DNA of 64,000 bases from Constrictibacter sp. MBR-5 (GTDB lineage: Bacteria; Pseudomonadota; Alphaproteobacteria; JAJUGE01): positions 310,001 through 374,000 of the forward strand of contig NZ_JBEPTK010000003.1 in assembly GCF_040549485.1 (NCBI RefSeq). The letters run 5' to 3'. Positions 1 through 8,239 of this stretch are shown one piece after another. Every line of letters starts with the position of its first letter. The stretch's first letter is position 1. The notes under the pieces were generated by a model. The model was not told the DNA's origin, searched no databases, and saw nothing but the letters and a program-made list of their open reading frames with translations. Both the position numbers and the translations under genes were made by a program.

Positions 1-1
1 G

Positions 2-619
2 ACGCTCAGCCGGCGCACGCCGGGCATCAACCCGATGCGCGCCCTGGAGCGCGACGCCGCCTACGGCTCCGGCACGCGGCGGGCGAAGTTCCGTAACGTC
101 TACACCACGGCCGAGGCCTTCCCCGAGGCGCGCTTCATCTTCATCGAGCATGTGACGCCGGAGGTCATCTGGCAGCCGACGCTCCTCGACCACCCCAACG
201 GCACGCTGGGCATCCTGGAGGTCGCGATCTGCACCGCCAACTTGGCGGAGAGCCGGATGCGGCTCGCCGGCCTGCTCGGCGCCGAACCGGACGAGGACGC
301 GCATGGCGGCCTGGTCTGGCGGCTTGGCCGCGGCGCGCTGCGGCTGCTGTCGGAATCCGCGCTGGAACGCTGGGCGCCGGGCACGCGGCCGCCGCACGTC
401 CCCTGCGTCTGCGGCCTCGTACTGGAGGTCGGGCACCTGCACAAGACGCGCGACATCCTGGAGGCACAGGGAGTCGAGACGCACGACTATGTGCACGATC
501 ATGCGGACGACCGGCCGGCGCTGCGTATCGACGCCGCCGAGACGCACGGCATCGTCCTCGCCTTCGTCGAGGCGGAAGACCGCACCCACCCGCAGGAACC
601 GCTCGTCGGACCGCAATAG
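2..619 (+). CDS. VOC (glyoxalase-like) family protein, 5' end cut by the window
   Basis: The reading frame is open from the left edge, so the true start lies outside the window; the first internal ATG is at 35. The visible 205 residues match the second half of Glyoxalase_3-type VOC proteins. They include an EHVTPEVIWQP stretch near residue 50, where a metal-ligand His is expected, and a second beta-alpha repeat with a GLVLEVG strand and a terminal ETHGIVLAFVE strand. VOC proteins are metal-dependent isomerases, lyases or dioxygenases; the substrate cannot be told here. The gene ends 10 nt before an M20 amidohydrolase on the same strand, so the two are probably co-transcribed. The family is likely, the function unknown. 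Confidence 0.75.
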   Translation, partial: TLSRRTPGINPMRALERDAAYGSGTRRAKFRNVYTTAEAFPEARFIFIEHVTPEVIWQPTLLDHPNGTLGILEVAICTANLAESRMRLAGLLGAEPDEDAHGGLVWRLGRGALRLLSESALERWAPGTRPPHVPCVCGLVLEVGHLHKTRDILEAQGVETHDYVHDHADDRPALRIDAAETHGIVLAFVEAEDRTHPQEPLVGPQ

Positions 620-629
620 GACCAGCCGC

Positions 630-1808
630 ATGCCGATCATCAACCGCATCGCCGAGTTCCAGTCCGAGCTGACCGCCTGGCGGCGCGAGCTGCACCGCCA
701 TCCGGAGACGGCGTTCGAGGAGGAGTGGACCTCGGCCTTCGTCGCGGAGAAGCTGGAGTCCTTCGGCCTGGAGGTGCACCGCAACATCGCGAAGACCGGG
801 CTGGTCGCCGTCCTGCGCGGCCAGACGGACAACGGCCGGGCGATCGGCCTGCGCGCCGACATGGACGCCCTCGACATCACCGAGGCGACGGGCGTGCCCT
901 ACGCCTCCGAGCGGCCCGGCAAGATGCACGCCTGCGGCCATGATGGGCACACGGTGATGCTGCTCGGCGCCGCCCGCTACATGGCGGAGACGCGCAACTT
1001 CGACGGCACCGTCTACTTCGTCTTCCAGCCGGCCGAGGAGAACGAGGGCGGTGCCCGCGTGATGATCGAGGAAGGCCTGTTCGACCGGTTCCCGATGGAC
1101 GCGGTCTACGGCATGCACAACCGGCCGGGCCTGCCCGTCGGCCGCATGCAGATGCGCGAGGGCCCGTCGATGGCGGGCTTCGACATCTTCGAGATCACGA
1201 TCGACGGCTACGGCACCCACGCCGCCCGGCCGCACCAGGGCATCGACCCGGTGGTCGTCCAGGCGCAGATCGTCATGGCGCTGCAGACCATCGCCAGCCG
1301 GCAGGTCGACCCGATCGAGAGCGTCGTGCTGAGCGTCACCCAGGTGCACGGCGGCGACACCTGGAATGTCATTCCGCCCCGCGTGGTGTTGCGCGGCACG
1401 GTCCGCTGCTTCAAGCCGGAGGTGCAGGACCAGACCGAGGCATCGATGCGGCGCATCTGTGCCAACATCGCCGCCGCCTACGACGCGCGGGTGGAGGTGC
1501 GCTACGAGCGGCGCTATCCGCCGCTGAGCAACGATCCGGCGCACATTGCGCTCTGCGCGGAGGTCGCGTCGGAGGTCTGCGGCGCCGACAACGTGACCGT
1601 CGGGTCGCCGCCCGGCATGGGCTCGGAGGACTTCGCCTTCATGCTGCAGGAGAAGCCCGGCGCCTACGTCAACATCGGCAACGGCGCCCTCGGCCAGCAT
1701 GGCGGCACCGTCGTGCACAATCCCGGCTACGACTTCAACGACGAGGCGCTGACCTGGGGCGCGACCTTCTGGACGCGGCTCGCGGAAAAGGCGCTGCCGC
1801 GCGGCTAG
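630..1808 (+). CDS. M20 family metallopeptidase / amidohydrolase (hippurate hydrolase type)
   Basis: This 392-residue protein is a zinc-dependent amidohydrolase of the M20D group, which removes N-acyl groups from amino acids or related amides. The metal-site motifs are visible: MHACGHDGH near residue 98, the QPAEENEGGA stretch near 132, a HN pair near 160, and a C-terminal VHNPGYDFND with the last His. The dimerisation (lid) domain lies at about 180-290 and contains the GGDTWNVIP motif typical of the family. The ATG at 630 is chosen because the protein begins with the usual helix leading to RRELHRHPE; an upstream extension would run into the preceding gene. Its partner is the VOC protein upstream. 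The substrate is unknown. Confidence 0.9.
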   Translation: MPIINRIAEFQSELTAWRRELHRHPETAFEEEWTSAFVAEKLESFGLEVHRNIAKTGLVAVLRGQTDNGRAIGLRADMDALDITEATGVPYASERPGKMHACGHDGHTVMLLGAARYMAETRNFDGTVYFVFQPAEENEGGARVMIEEGLFDRFPMDAVYGMHNRPGLPVGRMQMREGPSMAGFDIFEITIDGYGTHAARPHQGIDPVVVQAQIVMALQTIASRQVDPIESVVLSVTQVHGGDTWNVIPPRVVLRGTVRCFKPEVQDQTEASMRRICANIAAAYDARVEVRYERRYPPLSNDPAHIALCAEVASEVCGADNVTVGSPPGMGSEDFAFMLQEKPGAYVNIGNGALGQHGGTVVHNPGYDFNDEALTWGATFWTRLAEKALPRG

Positions 1809-1817
1809 GCGGCCGGT

Positions 1818-2801
1818 TCAGCCGGTCGGGTAGAGGCCGGCGACCCGCGCGCGGAGCTGGGTGAGCGCCAGCACGGCGTCGAGCACCGGCGTGTCCACGC
1901 CGACGAGGTCGCCGAGCTCGGCCACGGCCGCGACGAGGGCGTCGATCTCCATCGGGCGGCCGCGCTCCAGGTCCTGCAGCATCGAGGTGCGGTGGTCACC
2001 GACGTCGACGCCGGCCTGGATGCGGCGGTCGATCGAGATGCGGAACTTGGCCCCCAGCGCCTCGCCGACCGCCTGCCCCTCGGTCATCAGGCGGTGGACG
2101 ACCGCATGCACGCCCGGGTCCGTGCCGATCTGGCGCATGGTCGCCAGGGTGAGCGCCGAGACGGGGTTGAACGACATGTTGCCCCAGAGCTTCACCCAGA
2201 TGTCGTCGCGGATCGACGGCCGCACCGGCGCGCGCAGGCCGGAGGCGATGAGCTTCTTCGACAGGGCCTGGACCCGGTCGGAGCGCGAGCCGTCGGGCTC
2301 GCCCAGGCCGTAGGCGTCGCCCTCGATGTGCTTGCACACGCCGGGTTCGACGATCTCGGCGGCCGGATAGACGACGCAGCCGATGGCGCGACGCGGACCG
2401 ATGCCGTGCCACTGCGCCCCGCCCGGATCGACGCTCTCGATCACCCGGTCCTTCCAAGGACCGTCGAGACCGTGGAAGTACCACCAGGGCACGCCGTTCA
2501 TCGCGGTGACGACCGCCGTGTCGGACCCGAGCAGCGGCTGCATCCGCTCCACGACCCCCGGCGACTGGTGTGCCTTCAGCGTGACGATCACATAGTCCTG
2601 CGGCCCGAGCTCGGCCGGATCCTCGCTGGCCGCCACCGGGACCGTGAAGTCCTCGTCGGCGGTGATGACGCGCAGGCCCTTCTGGCGCATTGCGGCCAGG
2701 TGGGGGCCGCGGGCGATCAGACTGACCTGCGCGTCGGTGCGCGCGAGGAAGCCGCCGAGATGGGCGCCGATCGCACCGGCGCCGTAGATGCAGATCTTCA
2801 T
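1818..2801 (-). CDS. 2-dehydropantoate 2-reductase-like (ketopantoate reductase family)
   Basis: This 327-residue NADPH-dependent reductase-like protein has an N-terminal Rossmann fold with GAGAIG at residues 7-12 and a C-terminal helical ApbA_C domain from about 180. The family catalytic Lys is in the VKLWGNMSFNP motif and the C-terminal ERGRPMEID motif carries the conserved Glu. Canonical PanE makes pantoate for coenzyme A. Here the gene overlaps the upstream acyl-CoA ligase by ATGA (2798-2801), so it is translated with it. That context suggests a catabolic 2-keto-acid reductase rather than a vitamin gene, and panE-like paralogues are common in alphaproteobacteria. The fold is secure; the substrate is not. 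Confidence 0.85.
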   Translation of the reverse strand: MKICIYGAGAIGAHLGGFLARTDAQVSLIARGPHLAAMRQKGLRVITADEDFTVPVAASEDPAELGPQDYVIVTLKAHQSPGVVERMQPLLGSDTAVVTAMNGVPWWYFHGLDGPWKDRVIESVDPGGAQWHGIGPRRAIGCVVYPAAEIVEPGVCKHIEGDAYGLGEPDGSRSDRVQALSKKLIASGLRAPVRPSIRDDIWVKLWGNMSFNPVSALTLATMRQIGTDPGVHAVVHRLMTEGQAVGEALGAKFRISIDRRIQAGVDVGDHRTSMLQDLERGRPMEIDALVAAVAELGDLVGVDTPVLDAVLALTQLRARVAGLYPTG

Positions 2802-4333
2802 TTCACCAGCCCGAGCTTCTCCGCGAGGCCGATACGCTGCAGCTTGCCGGTGGCGCCCTTGGGGATCTCGTCGAGGAAGACGACCGAGCGCGGCACCTTG
2901 AAGTCGGCGAGACGCTCCGCCGCCCAGTCACGCAGTTCCTGCTCGGTCAGGGCCTGGCCCTCGCGCAGGACGACGGCAGCCCCGACATCCTCGCCCAGCA
3001 TCTTGTTCGGCAGGGCGAAGGTCACGACCTGCTCGACCGCCGGATGCTCGCAGAGCACGTCGTCGACCTCGCGCGGGCTGATCTTCTCGCCGCCACGGTT
3101 GATGATCTCCTTCAGGCGACCGGTGATGGTGAGGTAACCCTCCTCGTCGAAGACGCCCTGATCGCCGGTGCGGAACCAGCCGTCGACGAATGCGCCCTCG
3201 TTCGCCTCGGGATTGTTCTCGTACCCCTTGGTCACGTTGGGTCCCTTGATGACGACTTCGCCGCGCGACCCGGAGGGTACGAACAAGCCCTTTTCGTCCA
3301 TGATACGGACCTCGGGACCTGCGGCGATGCCGACCGTGCCGGCCTTGCGCGCCCGCGGCGGCAGGGGGTTCGAGGTCATCTGGTGCGAGGCCTCGGTCAT
3401 GCCGTAGGACTCGACGACCGGGCAGCCGAACAGCGCCTCCAGTTCGCGCATCACCGGCGGCGGCAGCGAGGCCGAGGAAGAGCGGATGAAGCGCAGCTTC
3501 GCCTTCGCGACCGACTCCTTGTTGCGGTCGCCGCGCGCCAGGATGGCCTGGTGCATGGTCGGCACGGCCGTGTACCAGCTCGGTTCCGCCTCATCGAGCC
3601 AGCGGAAGAAGTGCAAGGCGTTGAAGCCCGGCGTGCAGAAGACGCTACCGCCCGCCGCGAAGCTCGACAGCACGGCCGCGATCAGGCCGTGTATGTGGAA
3701 CAGCGGCATGATGTTGAGGCAGCGATCCTCGTGCGTCAGCTTGAGCGTCGCGTCGATGTGCGCCGCCGAGGCGCAGACGTTCGCATGGCTGAGCGGCACG
3801 ATCTTCGGCCGCGAGGTGGTGCCGGAGGTATGGAGCACGAGTGCCACGTCGGCCGAACCGGCATATCCCTTGGAGGCGGCCTTCTCGGTCCGCGCCCGGC
3901 CCCCCTCGGCGAGGAGCGTGAAGCTGCCGGCACCGGCGCTCTCGTCGGCGGCCAGGCGCAGCAACGGGATGCCCAGCTTCTCCGCCACCGCCACCGCGGC
4001 CACGTCCTCGCCCTCGGGGACGACCACGGCCTTCGCCCGAAGGTCGGTGATGTAGAATTCCAGCTCGTCGGCCCGGTAGGCGGGGTTCAGCGGCGCGGTG
4101 GTGGCGCCCGTCGCGATGGACACGAAGGCCGCCGCCATCTCCGGGCCGTTCGGCAGCACGATCGCCACGCGGTCGTTGCGGCCGATGCCGAAATCGTTGA
4201 GTGCATCGACCGTTCGGCCGGCGAGCTTCTGGAGCGCCTTGTAGGTCAGGGGCGCGCGGCCGGGCGCCGCCAACGCAACGGCTTCACCCTCACCCGCGTC
4301 GAGCAGGTCGAGAATGGTCTTCGAATCCGCCAT
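2798..4333 (-). CDS. AMP-dependent acyl-CoA synthetase, oxalyl-CoA synthetase-like
   Basis: This 511-residue adenylate-forming ligase converts a carboxylate to its acyl-CoA through an acyl-AMP intermediate. The core motifs appear in order: A3 HTSGTTSRPK near 170, A5 SYGMTEASHQ near 310, A7 FRTGDQG near 390, A8 KEIINRGGEKISP near 410, and A10 PKGATGKLQR with the catalytic Lys near the C-terminus. The MPLFHIHGL and WYTAVPTMHQ segments resemble the plant AAE3/yeast Pcs60 oxalate-CoA ligase branch, so oxalate or a related short dicarboxylate is a reasonable guess. It is first in a two-gene operon with the ketopantoate-reductase-like gene. The ligase class is certain, the substrate is inferred. 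Confidence 0.85.
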   Translation of the reverse strand: MADSKTILDLLDAGEGEAVALAAPGRAPLTYKALQKLAGRTVDALNDFGIGRNDRVAIVLPNGPEMAAAFVSIATGATTAPLNPAYRADELEFYITDLRAKAVVVPEGEDVAAVAVAEKLGIPLLRLAADESAGAGSFTLLAEGGRARTEKAASKGYAGSADVALVLHTSGTTSRPKIVPLSHANVCASAAHIDATLKLTHEDRCLNIMPLFHIHGLIAAVLSSFAAGGSVFCTPGFNALHFFRWLDEAEPSWYTAVPTMHQAILARGDRNKESVAKAKLRFIRSSSASLPPPVMRELEALFGCPVVESYGMTEASHQMTSNPLPPRARKAGTVGIAAGPEVRIMDEKGLFVPSGSRGEVVIKGPNVTKGYENNPEANEGAFVDGWFRTGDQGVFDEEGYLTITGRLKEIINRGGEKISPREVDDVLCEHPAVEQVVTFALPNKMLGEDVGAAVVLREGQALTEQELRDWAAERLADFKVPRSVVFLDEIPKGATGKLQRIGLAEKLGLVK

Positions 4334-4566
4334 AGATCCTCACATGCGACGGTCGGCAATGACCGAAAGGCCGCGCACGATACCAGTGCTCCGGAGGCGG
4401 TGCCAGCGTTCGCGCTGACGCCGCACCCCCACAGGCATGCGTGGCACCTGTGGACCCGAAATCCTGGCCGTGGCGAGAGCATCGTATGGAAACGGCAAGC
4501 ATGGAATCGAAGCCTAGGCTAGCTCGCGGGCCGGCGCTTGAGATTGCGTGCACGTTCTCTCTCGCC
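4334..4566. other. Intergenic region upstream of the acyl-CoA synthetase gene
   Basis: These 233 bases separate the end of the TIGR02444 gene from the start of the ligase gene; both are read leftward. The stretch is less GC-rich than its surroundings (for example around 4491-4560), as expected for a promoter region. I see no convincing -35/-10 pair, hairpin or small gene. Open frames crossing it have no family resemblance. Confidence 0.5.
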
Positions 4567-5085
4567 TTACGGACGCGACGCGGCTGCGACGATGGTTGCG
4601 AGGTGCCGCCGGTCTGCTTCGCTCCATGAAAGCGCGACGACGCGAGCGTAGGCGGCAATGTTGCTCTGAGTGGCAGAAACGGCGCAGTTCGAATCAGGGG
4701 CCGGAAGAAGGTCCGCGATAGCCAGCTGCTCGATATGTTCAGCATCGAGTTCGATGGCTGAGATACGTGCCCGCAGAGCCGCCGCCTGCTCGGGGTCGAC
4801 CCCATGCGGATCCGCCTTCAACAGGTGTCGCAAACTGCGCAGAGGGCGGACGATCCCGGTATGCCAGCGATACACCCGCGCGATGGCCTCAGCGATCGCG
4901 CTCTCCGGGAGAATAGACCCCTGATTCCCCGCCCAGACTGCGAACAGCAACATGTTGACGTCGAGTCCATGGCGGTTCTGCAGGGCTAGGCAGGCCTCCG
5001 CCACGCCCGGCTTGGCATAAGTCCGCACGGACCAGTCCCAGAAGGCACTGGGCGGCCAAATGCCGGTATCGATGGGCTCGCTCAG
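4567..5085 (-). CDS. TIGR02444/DUF2390 family protein, apparently CTG-started
   Basis: This 172-residue uncharacterised protein belongs to a family known for an N-terminal FWDWS...YARPGV..ACL signature and a following DVN-LLF-WAG segment. Both are present, but FWDWS lies upstream of the first conventional start (GTG at 5028) in the same frame. No ATG, GTG or TTG occurs between the upstream in-frame stop (5143-5145) and FWDWS. The CTG at 5085-5083 overlaps the phosphofructokinase stop codon (CTGA) and has a GGGGGA Shine-Dalgarno-like run just before it. I therefore place the start there, with translation coupled to the upstream gene. Biochemical function is unknown. Confidence 0.8.
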   Translation of the reverse strand: MSEPIDTGIWPPSAFWDWSVRTYAKPGVAEACLALQNRHGLDVNMLLFAVWAGNQGSILPESAIAEAIARVYRWHTGIVRPLRSLRHLLKADPHGVDPEQAAALRARISAIELDAEHIEQLAIADLLPAPDSNCAVSATQSNIAAYARVVALSWSEADRRHLATIVAAASRP

Positions 5086-6164
5086 ATATCCCCCAGGCAG
5101 ATGCCGAGCGCGCGGGCGGTGTGGACCACCGGGCCGGTCACATCAACCGCATGGTAATGGGCGATGGCATCCGCGAGCGGCACGTCGATGACCCGTCGAT
5201 TGCTCCACGCGACCATGCGGTCCGAACGCCCTTCGGCGATCACGTCCACGGCCGCCACGCCGAGCGACGTGGCGAGGAAACGGTCGTAGGGGGTGGGTGT
5301 GCCGCCGCGCTGAATGTGGCCCAGGACCGTCACCCGCGTCTCGGCGCCGGTCATCTCCGACACCTTCGCACCGAGCCAGTGGCCGACGCCGCCGTATGTG
5401 GCGCCACCGCCGACATGTTCCCGCGTGACCGCGGCGCCGTCGGTCATCTTCACGGCTTCCGCGACGACGATCAGCGCGAAATTTCGGCCGTTGCGCTTCA
5501 GGTCCAGGATCTTCTGCGCCACCGCCTCGAGCCTGTACGGTATCTCGGGGATCAGGATCACGTCGGCACCACCGGCGATGCCGGCGTTCAGCGCGATATG
5601 ACCGGCATCGCGGCCCATCACCTCGAGCACCATGACCCGGTCGTGACTGGCAGCGGTCGGCTGAAGGTGGTCCAGCGCATCGGTGACCGCTGCCACCGCC
5701 GTCGTGTATCCCACGGAGTTCTCGGTGATCCCGATATCGTTATCGATCGTCTTCGGGACGCCGACCAGTTCGATGCCCCCCTGGTTCGCCAGGCGGCGCA
5801 GGATCGCGAAGCTGCCGTCGCCGCCGATTCCGATCAGCGCGTCGAGGCCGAGCGTGCGCCACCCCTCGATCACCTCCTCGGACCGGTCGAGCACCGATCC
5901 GTCGGGCATCGGGAAGGCGAAGGGATCACCCTTGTTGGTGGTGCCGAGAATGGTGCCGCCGCGGCGGAGGAAGAGCCCGTCGAACTGCTTCGGGTCGAGC
6001 GCGCGCGCCTGGACCGGCCGCGCCATGAGGCCGGCGGTGCCCTTCTCAATGCCGATCACCGTCCAGCCGAAACTGGCCGTCGCATGCAGCGTCACCGCCC
6101 GAATGACCGCATTCAGCCCGGCACAGTCGCCGCCGCTGGTGAGAATCCCGATGCGCTTGCTCAT
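5082..6164 (-). CDS. pfkA: 6-phosphofructokinase
   Basis: This 360-residue protein phosphorylates fructose 6-phosphate in glycolysis. The nucleotide-binding TSGGDCAGLNA motif is at residues 8-18, GGDGSF lies near residue 105, and the catalytic PKTIDNDI is near 125. At the two positions that separate ATP- from pyrophosphate-dependent enzymes it has Gly (GGDG) and Lys (PKT). This G/K pairing is the one reported for ATP-using members of the long group III PFKs, so ATP dependence is the better guess, not proven. The start at 6164 has a GGAGAG ribosome site; a longer frame exists but begins with non-conserved residues. It is translationally coupled to the TIGR02444 gene downstream. Confidence 0.9.
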   Translation of the reverse strand: MSKRIGILTSGGDCAGLNAVIRAVTLHATASFGWTVIGIEKGTAGLMARPVQARALDPKQFDGLFLRRGGTILGTTNKGDPFAFPMPDGSVLDRSEEVIEGWRTLGLDALIGIGGDGSFAILRRLANQGGIELVGVPKTIDNDIGITENSVGYTTAVAAVTDALDHLQPTAASHDRVMVLEVMGRDAGHIALNAGIAGGADVILIPEIPYRLEAVAQKILDLKRNGRNFALIVVAEAVKMTDGAAVTREHVGGGATYGGVGHWLGAKVSEMTGAETRVTVLGHIQRGGTPTPYDRFLATSLGVAAVDVIAEGRSDRMVAWSNRRVIDVPLADAIAHYHAVDVTGPVVHTARALGICLGDI

Positions 6165-6449
6165 GCTCTCTCCTCGCTCGATCCGGTCGAGGCTTCGATA
6201 TGCCGGTTCCGGCATGACATTGTCAGGTCCGAGGGCGGGCGAGGTTCTTGTCGGGCCCGGACTGCGCCGAAGCGACCGAGCCGACAGTGTCGCCGACCAC
6301 TCCCCGGCTTTCCAGATGAAAACGCGTCGGGTGCGCCGCGGTACCGCCTCCGCGCTGTTGCCTTAATTTGCGGCGGCGTGACGCGAGATCTCCTCCTGCG
6401 TAACCCGTTTGTGCTATTCTGCGCCCGCCAAGAAGCGAGGGTATGGAGC
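6165..6449. other. Divergent intergenic region between pfkA and ydcH-like gene
   Basis: These 285 bases must hold promoters for both directions. The right end contains TATTCT at 6415-6420, a possible -10 for the rightward gene, but no clear -35 partner. No repeat, hairpin or small gene was recognised. Confidence 0.4.
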
Positions 6450-6638
6450 ATGCAGGCGGAGGAAAAACTCGAGAACCTGAAGGCCGAACACCGCGATCTC
6501 GACTACGCGATCGGAACGCTCACCGAACGCCTGCCATACGATCAGGTGCAGGTGCAGCGCCTGAAGAAGCGCAAGCTCTGGCTTCGAGACGTGATTTCGC
6601 GGCTGGAAGCGGATCGACAACCCGACCTGATCGCCTGA
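6450..6638 (+). CDS. YdcH/DUF465 family small protein
   Basis: This 62-residue, strongly charged, helical protein matches DUF465. It has LKAEHRDLDYAI near the N-terminus and the hallmark QVQRLKKRKLWLRDVISRLE in the second half, which probably form a two-helix hairpin. The family is widespread in proteobacteria and has no established biochemical role. The ATG at 6450 is chosen because it lies just upstream of the conserved domain and follows a purine-rich GCGAGGGT-type site; a longer frame to the left has no similarity to anything. It stands alone between divergent pfkA and rpmG, which has its own promoter. Confidence 0.88.
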   Translation: MQAEEKLENLKAEHRDLDYAIGTLTERLPYDQVQVQRLKKRKLWLRDVISRLEADRQPDLIA

Positions 6639-6689
6639 TCCGCGGCGCGGCGCAATAGCCGCACGCGACCGCCGAATCGCTCACGCCGG

Positions 6690-6718
6690 TTGACACGGAC
6701 CAGCCGGCTTCCTATTCG
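6690..6718 (+). promoter_or_regulatory. Sigma70-type promoter of rpmG
   Basis: TTGACA (6690-6695) and TATTCG (6713-6718) are separated by exactly 17 bases, and lie 37 nt upstream of the rpmG ATG. This is the cleanest housekeeping-type promoter in the window, as expected for a ribosomal protein gene. Confidence 0.7.
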
Positions 6719-6754
6719 AATGCCCAGAGACGGCAGGACTCACGAGGATCCCCC

Positions 6755-6922
6755 ATGGCGAAGCCCAACACCGTTCTGATCAAGATGGTCAGCTCGGCCG
6801 ACACCGGCTTCTTCTACGTCAAGAAGAAGAACCCGCGGACGAAGACCGAAAAGCTCGAGATGAAGAAGTACGATCCCGTCGCGCGCAAGCACGTCGCGTT
6901 CAAGGAACAGAAGATCAAGTAG
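6755..6922 (+). CDS. rpmG: 50S ribosomal protein L33
   Basis: The 55 residues starting [18 protein letters not shown], with [21 protein letters not shown] and [11 protein letters not shown], are a textbook bacterial L33. It is a small basic protein of the large ribosomal subunit near the E site. It lacks the CxxC pairs of the zinc-binding paralogue, so it is the zinc-free form. The ATG follows an ACGAGGATCCCCC leader with a usable GAGG site. The gene is framed by a consensus promoter and a strong hairpin terminator, so it is a monocistronic unit. Confidence 0.97.
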   Translation: MAKPNTVLIKMVSSADTGFFYVKKKNPRTKTEKLEMKKYDPVARKHVAFKEQKIK

Positions 6923-6946
6923 ACTCTCGACCGGTCGAACGATCCC

Positions 6947-6980
6947 AAGGGGCCGCCAACGCGGCCCCTTCGTCGTTTCG
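6947..6980 (+). terminator. Intrinsic terminator after rpmG
   Basis: A perfect 10-bp inverted repeat (AAGGGGCCGC / GCGGCCCCTT, 6947-6956 and 6961-6970) with a CAAC loop is followed by a T-containing tail (CGTCGTTTCG). It sits 25 nt after the rpmG stop. Confidence 0.85.
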
Positions 6981-7086
6981 GGCAACCGCACCGCCCGCTT
7001 CCGGCACGCAGCCGTCATTTTCGTTGAAGCCCGACGGCATCCCCCGCAGGATCGGCTCTCGTCCGACCGAAGCGGAGCCGCGCCCG

Positions 7087-8232
7087 ATGTCTGTCCAGCC
7101 GTTCCCCCTGATCGAGGTATCCGGCCCGCCGCTCGAACGCGGCCGCGCCTATGGCCGACAGGCCGCCGGACGGATCGAAGGCGGCATCGCCCACTACACG
7201 AAGCAGCTCGAGGCGCTGCGCCTCTCGGCCGCGGACGTCGGCGGCCTCGTGGAGCGCTACCTGCCCATCATCGAGGGCTTCGATCCCAACTATGTCGTCG
7301 AGATGCGCGGCATCGCCGAGGGCGCCAGGGTGCCCTTCGCGTCCGTGGCGCTGCTCAACGCCCGCACGGAGATCCTCAAGCTGGCGCTCAACCGGTTCGA
7401 GGGACATGCGCCCCAGGACGATCCCGACGGCTGCACCGGCGCGGTCATCCTGCCCGAGGCGACGCGCGACGGCGTCCTGTTCCACGGCCAGAACTGGGAC
7501 TGGAAGGCCGAGTGCGCCGAGACGGCCGTGGTGCTGAAGGTACATCGCGACGACGGCCCCGACCTGATGACCTTCACCGAGGCGGGCGGCCTGGGCCGGT
7601 CGGGCCTGAACGCGGCCGGCATCGCGATCACGGCCAACTATCTGGAATCGGACCGCGACTATCGCCGGCCGGGCGTGCCGCTGGCGCTGATCCGGCGCAA
7701 GGTGCTGGAGTGCGCGCACTATGCGCTGGCGCTGCGGGTCGTCGCGACGACGCCCAAGTCGGCCGCCAACAATATGATCGTCAGCTACGCGCCCGGCTTC
7801 GCGATCGACTTCGAATGCGCGCCGGACGAGGCTTTCCAGCTCTATCCCGAACGCGGCGTCCTCACCCACGCGAACCACTTCGTCAGCCCGGTCGCCCTGT
7901 CGAAGCTGAAGGACACCGGGCTGATCAACGTGCCCGACAGCCTCTACCGCGACCGCCGCGTGCGCACCCTGCTGGAGCCTCACATCGGCTCCATCACGAT
8001 GGACCATCTGCGCGAGGCGCTGTTCGACGACTTCGCCAGCCCCTGGTCGGTCTGCCGCCCGCCGCGCGACAATTTCGAGGGCAATCTGTCGGCCAGCGTG
8101 GCGATGGTGCTGATGGAGCCGGCGCGCGGGGTGATGGAAGTGGCCCCGCTGCCGGCCATCAACCGCAGCTTCACGACCTATACGCTGGAACCCGAGGCGC
8201 CCACCCGGGCCCGGGCGCAGGCTGCGGAGTAG
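7087..8232 (+). CDS. C45-family Ntn-hydrolase (acyl-CoA:6-APA acyltransferase-like)
   Basis: This 381-residue protein resembles isopenicillin-N acyltransferase-type Ntn-hydrolases. These cleave themselves to expose an N-terminal nucleophilic Cys and then transfer or hydrolyse acyl groups. The expected cleavage site is Gly115-Cys116 in DPDGCTGAV, followed by the FHGQNWDW strand typical of the fold. N-terminal residues 9-75 form the alpha-helical pro-region, with the ERGRAYGRQAAGRI signature. The ATG at 7087 is preferred to an upstream TTG because the conserved region begins at once. There is no beta-lactam gene nearby, so an amidase or acyl-homoserine/peptide hydrolase role is as likely as acyltransfer. 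It is a single-gene unit. Confidence 0.85.
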   Translation: MSVQPFPLIEVSGPPLERGRAYGRQAAGRIEGGIAHYTKQLEALRLSAADVGGLVERYLPIIEGFDPNYVVEMRGIAEGARVPFASVALLNARTEILKLALNRFEGHAPQDDPDGCTGAVILPEATRDGVLFHGQNWDWKAECAETAVVLKVHRDDGPDLMTFTEAGGLGRSGLNAAGIAITANYLESDRDYRRPGVPLALIRRKVLECAHYALALRVVATTPKSAANNMIVSYAPGFAIDFECAPDEAFQLYPERGVLTHANHFVSPVALSKLKDTGLINVPDSLYRDRRVRTLLEPHIGSITMDHLREALFDDFASPWSVCRPPRDNFEGNLSASVAMVLMEPARGVMEVAPLPAINRSFTTYTLEPEAPTRARAQAAE

Positions 8233-8239
8233 GGCCGGT

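Noticed and set aside
7024-7086. Upstream TTG start for the C45 hydrolase
   Set aside because: It would add 21 non-conserved residues and lies close to the rpmG terminator; the ATG at 7087 fits the family better.
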